This document shows positions 56,493 to 64,000 of a stretch of DNA of 64,000 nt, in pieces (within the stretch, counting starts at the first letter, position 1; every line of letters starts with the position of its first letter). Source of the DNA: Gemmatimonadota bacterium (lineage in GTDB: Bacteria > Gemmatimonadota > Gemmatimonadetes > Gemmatimonadales > Gemmatimonadaceae); assembly GCA_016194585.1 (NCBI GenBank), contig JACQBG010000006.1, positions 62,001 through 126,000 on the forward strand, written 5' to 3'. The translations under genes were made by a program, and so were the position numbers. The notes under the pieces are model-generated. The model worked only from the letters and a program-made list of their open reading frames with translations, made no database searches and was not told the DNA's origin.

Positions 56493-58725
56493 TTAGTAGA
56501 AGAACTGGCCAAGACGGAAATGCAGCTGCCACTTCGGGTCGGGCTTGCCGAACTGGTCGGTGCGGTCGAACCCGTACGCCCAGTCGATGCCCAGCGGACC
56601 GAGCGGAGAGATCACCGAGGCGCCGATGCCGGCGCCGCGGAAGAGTCGCGTGGGGTTGAAGTCACGCGGCCGCAACCAGAGGTTGCCGGCGTCGTAGAAC
56701 ATGTCGGCGTAGAACTGCTCGCTGAACCGCACGCCGACCTCGGCGGTCGTCGTGAAGAACGTGTTGCCGAACGACGCCCGCGTCGCGTTCGTCTGGCTCG
56801 TCCCGGCGTTGAAGCCGAACGGCGTGATCGAGAACTCGGGGTAGCCGCGCAACGGCTCGCCGTACTGCACGCCGCCGAGCGAGAACGACTGCGAGGCGAA
56901 GAACGGGCCCGGATCGCCGAAGAGGAACCCGGCGCGCTGCGAGATCCCGGCCACGATCTTGATGGGCGAACTGCCGGGCTTGTCGCCGCCGAACTTGCCG
57001 AGCGTCGTGAACGACTTGAACTCCGTCTTGTACCGCTGGAACGAGGCGGTGCCGCCGAGCGGGCCGCCGTTGAATTCCGCGGTGATGCTCTGCAGCGTGC
57101 CGTCGGTCGGGAACGGCAGCTCGATGCGCGTGTCGCGCGTGAGGTCGACGCCGAAGGTCGACCGCAGACATCCGGAGCAGTTGTTCACCGTCACCGTCCC
57201 CAGGAGCCCGCCGTTTCCGTAGCGTCTGGAAGTCGTTGATGTACTGCCCGTACTGCCAGTTGATCTGGCCGCGCTTGCACAACCCGAACAGGTTCGGCTG
57301 GTCGAGTCCGATGAACCCGCCGAGTCCGGTGCCCTGCCCCATCGAGGCGCCGAAGTTCACGTTGCCCGTGCGCTTCTCCTTCACCTTGAAGATCACGTCG
57401 ACGTCGCCCTGGTCGTTCGCCTGGCGCGTCTCCGGCGGGTTCATCTGCTCGAAGAAGCCGAGGTTCTGCACGCTGCGCCAACTGCGGATGAGCGCGTCCT
57501 GGTTGAACACGCCGCCCGGGATGATCACGAGCTGGTCGCGGATGCAGTTCTCGTGCGTGTAGTCGTTGCCGATGATCTCGATGCGGTTCACGATCGCCGG
57601 CGACCCCTCCTGCACGTCCCACCGCAGGTTCACCTTGTCGCCGTCGGGACCGTGCTGCCGGTCGAGGATCGGCCGCACCTGCGCGTAGATGTACCCCTCG
57701 GTGGCGTACGCCTGCCGCACCTTCGACGTCGCGTCGTCCCACTCCGACTGGTCGAACACGTTCTTCACGACCGGCTTGCGCTTGAGCAGCGACTTCAGCC
57801 GCTCCTGCAGCGTCGGCGACGTGTTGTTGAACGGATAGAACCGCGCGATGTCGGCGCTCGAGAACCGCCGGCTCCCCGTCACCTCGAAGGCGCCGACCTT
57901 GTACTGCTTCCCCTCGCTCACCGAGAGGTCGATCAGCCCCTTCCCGCGGTCGCGATCGACGATGATCGTGTCCTTGAGCAGCTGGAAATCGATGTAGCCG
58001 CGATCGAGGAACATCGCCGGCACGCTGTCGCCCACGTCACGGGCGTACTTGTCCTGGTCGAACTCCCCCTTCTGCCAGAACCAGAACCCCTCCGGCTTGG
58101 TCTGCATGGCCTTCGCGATCGACTTCGCGTCGACGGCGGTGTTGCCCCGCACCCGGATGCCCGAGATCGCGAGCCGGCGCCCCTCGTCGATGCGGAACAC
58201 GAGCGACGCGTGGTTGTCGGCGACGAACGTCGTCTCCGGCGTGATCCGCGCGAGCGTGAAGCCGTTCCCCTGGTAGATCGAGTCGATGCGCTGCACCGCT
58301 CGCGCCACCTGCGACGGATCGATCGGGCGCCCGATCAGCAGGTCCACCACGCCGCGCACGTCGCTCGTCGCCACGTTCTTCGTCCCCGCCACGTCGACGA
58401 AGTCCAGCACCGGCCGCTCGCGCACCTTGATGGTGAAGATCGCCACCGGTGGCGTCCCTTCCTTCACCGTGCAGGTGATCGCGATGTCACCCTCGAACTG
58501 CCCCGCGGCGAAGACATTGCGGATCGCCCGCTGCACCGCCGGCGCGTTCAACGGCGTGTGCGGCGCGAGCCCCGCATCGAGGAGGATCGTCGTCGACGGG
58601 ATGCGCTTGTTCCCCGTCACGGCGATCGAGTCGGGAGACACGCAACGCCCGATGGCGTCTTCCTGCGCGGCAAGCGGTGTCACCGCCATCGCCAGGGCGA
58701 AGGCGGCCAACAAGGGTTTCTGCAT
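56493..58725 (-). pseudogene. bamA: BamA outer-membrane assembly factor, interrupted by a frame change
   Basis: Core barrel of the BAM complex. From the ATG at 58,725 (signal peptide about 1-22) the frame encodes the five POTRA domains and the first barrel strands to about residue 501. At 57,222 the family sequence continues one base out of register: NDFQT in the first frame is followed by YGNGGLLGTV in the other, running to the stop at 56,493 and ending in an aromatic FFY, as a barrel should. The joined protein would have about 744 residues. By comparison with E. coli BamA, several strands after NDYQ seem absent, so a stretch of bases may be missing as well as the frame being lost. An ATG at 58,743 is also possible. 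Confidence 0.85.
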
Positions 58726-58746
58726 AGCTTGGAAATATAACATGAG

Positions 58747-58782
58747 AAAGGGCCAAAAGGGTGTAACCCCTTCCGGCCCCTT
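58747..58782 (-). terminator. Terminator between clpC and bamA
   Basis: On the - strand AAGGGGCCGGAAGGGG and ACCCTTTTGGCCCTT pair as a long, slightly interrupted stem with a small loop (TTAC) followed by a T-containing tail (TTTCTCATGTTATATTT). It lies 22 bases beyond the clpC stop and just before bamA, so it probably separates the two operons. The tail also holds TATATT, a possible -10 for bamA. Confidence 0.7.
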
Positions 58783-58803
58783 CAGTTCCGGCCCGCCGAC
58801 GGC

Positions 58804-61305
<2,502 letters not shown>

Positions 61306-61336
61306 CGGTCTCCCCGCTCGGTGGGACTCCCGGCCG

Positions 61337-62422
61337 TCAGCCGGCGAGCCCTGCTTCGTTCGCGAGCGCCTCGCGCACATACCGCGCGCGCGCCAGGTTC
61401 GTCTCGCTCTCCGTCAGCGCCCGCCCGGCCTCGAAGGCCAGATGCGCCGACTGGGTGAAAATCAGGAGCTTGTTGAGAGTGTATACACTGAGGCCCGACA
61501 GCAGTTGCAGTCCCGCGGCCAGCCGTACGCCACTCAACAGGTTCATGGCCTCGTCCGCCGGCAGGCTGCGCGCGTGTCGCAGCGTGCCGTAGGCGCGCCA
61601 GAGCTTGTCTTCGATAATATAACCCGCGTCCCGCAGGAGGACACGCCGCGCCTCCATCTCCTGCTCCACCACGCGCTTGACCACGCGCGCCAGATGCTCG
61701 GCGAGCTCCTCCTCGGTGCGCCCCAGCGTCGTCTGGTTCGAGATCTGGAAGTAGTTCCCGATGACCTCGCTCCCCTCGCCGTACAGCCCGCGGTACGTCA
61801 GCCCCATCTGCTGGAGACCCTGGAGCACCTTCGCGATCTCCTGGGTCAGCACGAGCCCCGGCAGGTGGATCAGCACCGAGGCCCGCATCCCGGTGCCGGT
61901 GTTCGTCGGGCACGACGTCAGGAACCCGAACTCGGTGTGGAACGCGTACGGCACCTCCTCCCCCAGCTCGCGGTCGAGCCGCTGGGCGGCGGCGAACGCG
62001 CCGGCGACGTCGAACCCCGAGCGGAACAGCTGCAACCGCAGGTGGTCCTCCTCGTTCACCATCACCCCGGCCTCGTGCGAGACGAGCACGGCCGAGCCGC
62101 TCCGCGCCTCCCCCGGCGTCTCGAGCCCAGCGAGTTCCTTGCTCACCAGGTGCCGCTCGTGCAACACCTGGCGCTCCACCTGCGACAGTTCGTCCAGCCG
62201 CACCACCACGCTGTGGGCGAGGCTGCGCACCCGCGGCAGCGCGGCGCGCACCTGCGCCAGCACGCGCAACCGCTCGCCGTCGCGCGACCGCGTCGAGAAC
62301 GCATACCCCGCGATGTTGCGCGCCAGCCGGATGCGCGACGAGAGCACGATGTCGGCGTGTTCGCCGCTCGCCGCCAGCCACGGCACGCCGCCTTCGGGGA
62401 GGAGCGAGAGGTCGAGCGTCAT
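61337..62422 (-). CDS. mcsB: Protein arginine kinase McsB
   Basis: Phosphorylates arginine residues on proteins, tagging them for ClpC-ClpP in Bacillota. The 361-residue protein is of the ATP:guanido phosphotransferase fold: catalytic segments SSRIRLARN, the VNEEDHLR motif (NEED-type glutamates), the conserved cysteine in TSCPTNTGTGMRAS, and a C-terminal part that in McsB forms the phosphoarginine-binding site. The ATG overlaps the mcsA stop by four bases, and clpC is 31 bases downstream. Confidence 0.93.
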   Translation of the reverse strand: MTLDLSLLPEGGVPWLAASGEHADIVLSSRIRLARNIAGYAFSTRSRDGERLRVLAQVRAALPRVRSLAHSVVVRLDELSQVERQVLHERHLVSKELAGLETPGEARSGSAVLVSHEAGVMVNEEDHLRLQLFRSGFDVAGAFAAAQRLDRELGEEVPYAFHTEFGFLTSCPTNTGTGMRASVLIHLPGLVLTQEIAKVLQGLQQMGLTYRGLYGEGSEVIGNYFQISNQTTLGRTEEELAEHLARVVKRVVEQEMEARRVLLRDAGYIIEDKLWRAYGTLRHARSLPADEAMNLLSGVRLAAGLQLLSGLSVYTLNKLLIFTQSAHLAFEAGRALTESETNLARARYVREALANEAGLAG

Positions 62423-62904
62423 TCGAGCGTCCGGATCTGGTCGCGCAGCGACGCCGCCGTCTCGAATTCCTCGTCCCGGATGGCCGACTGCAGCCGGGCG
62501 CGCAGGTCGTCGAGCGCCGTGTGGCGGTCCGGCGCGGCCGCCGCCGGCGCCCGGTACTGGCGTCCCACATGCTTCGAACTCCCGTGCACCCGGCGCAGCA
62601 GGTCGCGCAGGCTGTGCTCGAAGGCGCCGTAGCACTGCGCGCACCCCAGCCGTCCGCTCGCCCGGAAGTCGCGCAGGGAGGTGCCGCAGGACCCGCAACG
62701 CGCCGCGTCGCCGGCGATCTGCGCCGCCTGCTGCTGCGCCGCCTGCAGGAACTCGCCCAACGCCGTCTTGGGCATCGAGACGGTCGTCTCGATCCCCCGT
62801 TCCGCCGCGCACTTCTCGCACAGGTGGAGTTGCGTCACCGCGTTCTCCACGATCTGCGTGAGGTTCAGCACGGCGTCCCGTTCACGACATTGGTCGCAGA
62901 GCAT
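62419..62904 (-). CDS. mcsA: McsA-like zinc-binding activator of McsB
   Basis: Activator and partner of McsB. The 161-residue protein has four CxxC pairs (Cys3/6, Cys29/32, Cys70/73, Cys88/91), which should bind two zinc ions, and a C-terminal UVR motif (about 125-160; DLRARLQSAIRDEEFETAASLRDQI). The first 95 residues match McsA layout. It lies directly upstream of mcsB and one base after the end of the ABC transporter gene, so the chain lolC/E-lolD-mcsA-mcsB-clpC seems co-transcribed. No ctsR repressor gene is present. Confidence 0.92.
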   Translation of the reverse strand: MLCDQCRERDAVLNLTQIVENAVTQLHLCEKCAAERGIETTVSMPKTALGEFLQAAQQQAAQIAGDAARCGSCGTSLRDFRASGRLGCAQCYGAFEHSLRDLLRRVHGSSKHVGRQYRAPAAAAPDRHTALDDLRARLQSAIRDEEFETAASLRDQIRTLE

Positions 62905-63618
62905 TCAGACCATTCCCTCGCTGCTCGAATTATCGTCCAGCCGCCCGTTCTCCAACACCAGCACGCGGTCGGCCCGCGCCGCCAGCGCCCGGTTGTGCGT
63001 GACGACCACGAGCCCCAGTTCCATCTCCCGCGCCAACTCGGCGAACAGCGCGTGGAGCGACTCCGCGTGATGGTGGTCGAGGTTCCCCGAGGGTTCGTCG
63101 GCCAGCAGGAGCAGCGGTCGCATCGCCAGCGCGCGGGCCACCGCCGTGCGCTGCTGCTCGCCTCCCGACAACTCGGCCGGCCGGTGGTGCCGCCGGTGCG
63201 ACAGTCCCACCCGCTCGAGCAGTCCCTCCGCGCGCTCCCTCGCGTCGGCCGTCGACCGCCCGGCGATCCGCAGGGGCATCATGACGTTCTCGAGGGCCGA
63301 GAACTCCTTGAGCAGGTGATGGAACTGGAACACGAAGCCGACCTTCCGGTTCCGCAATGCCGCGAGCGCTTCGTCGGCGAGCGCGCCGACCGCCTCGCCG
63401 GCGAGCAGCACGTCGCCGCTCGTCGGACGCTCGAGCGCGCCGAGCACGTGCAGCAGCGTGCTCTTCCCGGCCCCGCTCGCGCCGACGATCGCGACCATCT
63501 CGCCGCGCGCGACGCGCAGGTCCGCGCCCTCGAGCACGCGCACCTCGCCCCCGTCGCCACCGTGGAAGGTCTTCACCACGGCGCGCGCCTCGAGCACGGG
63601 GAGCATGGCGTCGCTCAT
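62905..63618 (-). CDS. lolD: LolD-type lipoprotein-export ABC ATPase
   Basis: ATPase of an ABC transporter of the MacB/LolD type. The 237-residue protein has Walker A GASGAGKST, a Q-loop FQFHHLL, signature LSGGEQQRTAVARAL, Walker B LLLADEPSGNLD and an H-loop VVTHN. The FHHLLKEFSALENVMMP segment is typical of LolD. It overlaps the permease gene by four bases (ATGA). The likely job is releasing lipoproteins from the inner membrane, fitting the LPS-type envelope. Confidence 0.92.
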   Translation of the reverse strand: MSDAMLPVLEARAVVKTFHGGDGGEVRVLEGADLRVARGEMVAIVGASGAGKSTLLHVLGALERPTSGDVLLAGEAVGALADEALAALRNRKVGFVFQFHHLLKEFSALENVMMPLRIAGRSTADARERAEGLLERVGLSHRRHHRPAELSGGEQQRTAVARALAMRPLLLLADEPSGNLDHHHAESLHALFAELAREMELGLVVVTHNRALAARADRVLVLENGRLDDNSSSEGMV

Positions 63619-64000
63619 TCGCTCCGGATCGCCTCGATCGGGTAGAGCCGCGCCGCCTGCGAGGCGGGATAGAGCGTCGCGAGCGTCGCGATCACCACGC
63701 CCAGCACGGCGATGAGCGCCGTGTCGAGCCACTGGAGGTGCACGGGCAGATGGTCGATGAAGTAGATCGTCGGATCGAGCGAGATCAGCCGGTAGTGGTC
63801 GATGGTGAACCCCGCCCCGACGCCGATGATGAGTCCCAATCCCGTGCCGACGACGCCGATGACCAGCCCCTGCACGAGGAAGACGCGCCGCACCGACGCC
63901 GACGGCAGCCCCATCGCCTTCAGGATGCCGATCTCCCGCGTCTTGTCGCGCACGACCATCGTCAGCGTGCTCACGACGTTGAACGCCGCCACCATGATGA
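63615..64000 (-). CDS. LolC/LolE-type permease, C-terminal part only
   Basis: Only the last 128 or so codons lie in the window; the gene continues beyond base 64,000. Visible are the FtsX-type permease end: NVVSTLTMVVRDKTREIGILKAMG, one or two transmembrane helices (LVIGVVGTGLGLIIGVGAG; ALIAVLGVVIATLATLYP), and the closing PIEAIRSE. The VRDKTREIGILKAMG motif is shared by LolC and LolE. It pairs with LolD next door. The start and full length cannot be stated. Confidence 0.88.
   Translation of the reverse strand, partial: IMVAAFNVVSTLTMVVRDKTREIGILKAMGLPSASVRRVFLVQGLVIGVVGTGLGLIIGVGAGFTIDHYRLISLDPTIYFIDHLPVHLQWLDTALIAVLGVVIATLATLYPASQAARLYPIEAIRSE

Overview
The window reads as a stretch of chromosome from a high-GC, LPS-bearing (diderm) bacterium. 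Gene content fits the phylum Gemmatimonadota best: a complete-looking Kdo and lipid A gene set, the futalosine route to menaquinone, a bacillithiol gene (bshC), a McsA-McsB-ClpC arginine-phosphorylation system, and an LpxC-FabZ fusion. The phylum is an inference from this combination, not a measured placement. Nearly every base is coding, most genes overlap their neighbour by 1 to 4 bases, and there are no insertion sequences, prophages or CRISPR arrays.

The layout is strikingly polar. All 28 protein genes from 1 to 27,994 are on the + strand. All 34 protein genes plus one tRNA from 28,373 to the end are on the - strand. Between these converging blocks lies an AT-rich island with a 28-bp sequence (28,146-28,173, - strand) that matches the two 11-bp XerC/XerD arms and 6-bp spacer of a dif site. 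I read this as the replication terminus. A XerC/XerD-type recombinase is encoded 20 kb away at 7,569-8,477.

Left block, in order: fatty-acid synthesis (fabD, fabG, acpP, fabF); menaquinone (mqnE, mqnA, mqnC); ispF; a DedA protein; xer; a glutamine amidotransferase; an M19 dipeptidase; a 1-Cys peroxiredoxin. Then comes a 280-bp inverted repeat built of GTGGGA-like units. After it is a Kdo/LPS-transport operon (kdsB, pyrG, kdsA, kdsC, kdsD, lptC, lptA-like, lptB, rpoN), in which pyrG can supply the CTP that KdsB uses. It runs on into a surface-glycan group (two glycosyltransferases, a flippase-like membrane protein, a YfhO-type membrane protein, a polyprenyl-phosphate sugar transferase) and dapF.

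Right block, read against the coordinates from 64,000 down: a LolCDE-type permease and ATPase; mcsA, mcsB, clpC; the envelope operon bamA, ompH/skp, lpxD, lpxC-fabZ, lpxA, a GnnA-like oxidoreductase, lpxB, a DUF374 acyltransferase, lpxK; then gdhA, rlmH, bshC, murJ, uvrC, a threonine synthase, larC, a radical-SAM DUF512 protein, der, plsY, gpsA, a MerR regulator, surE, pcm, apt, a structured non-coding stretch, tRNA-Arg(CCU), a secreted small protein, a CsoR-controlled copper operon (34-residue membrane peptide, copA, csoR) and a TPR membrane protein. As read here, bamA is broken by a frame change and seems to lack part of its barrel, which for an essential gene suggests an assembly fault.
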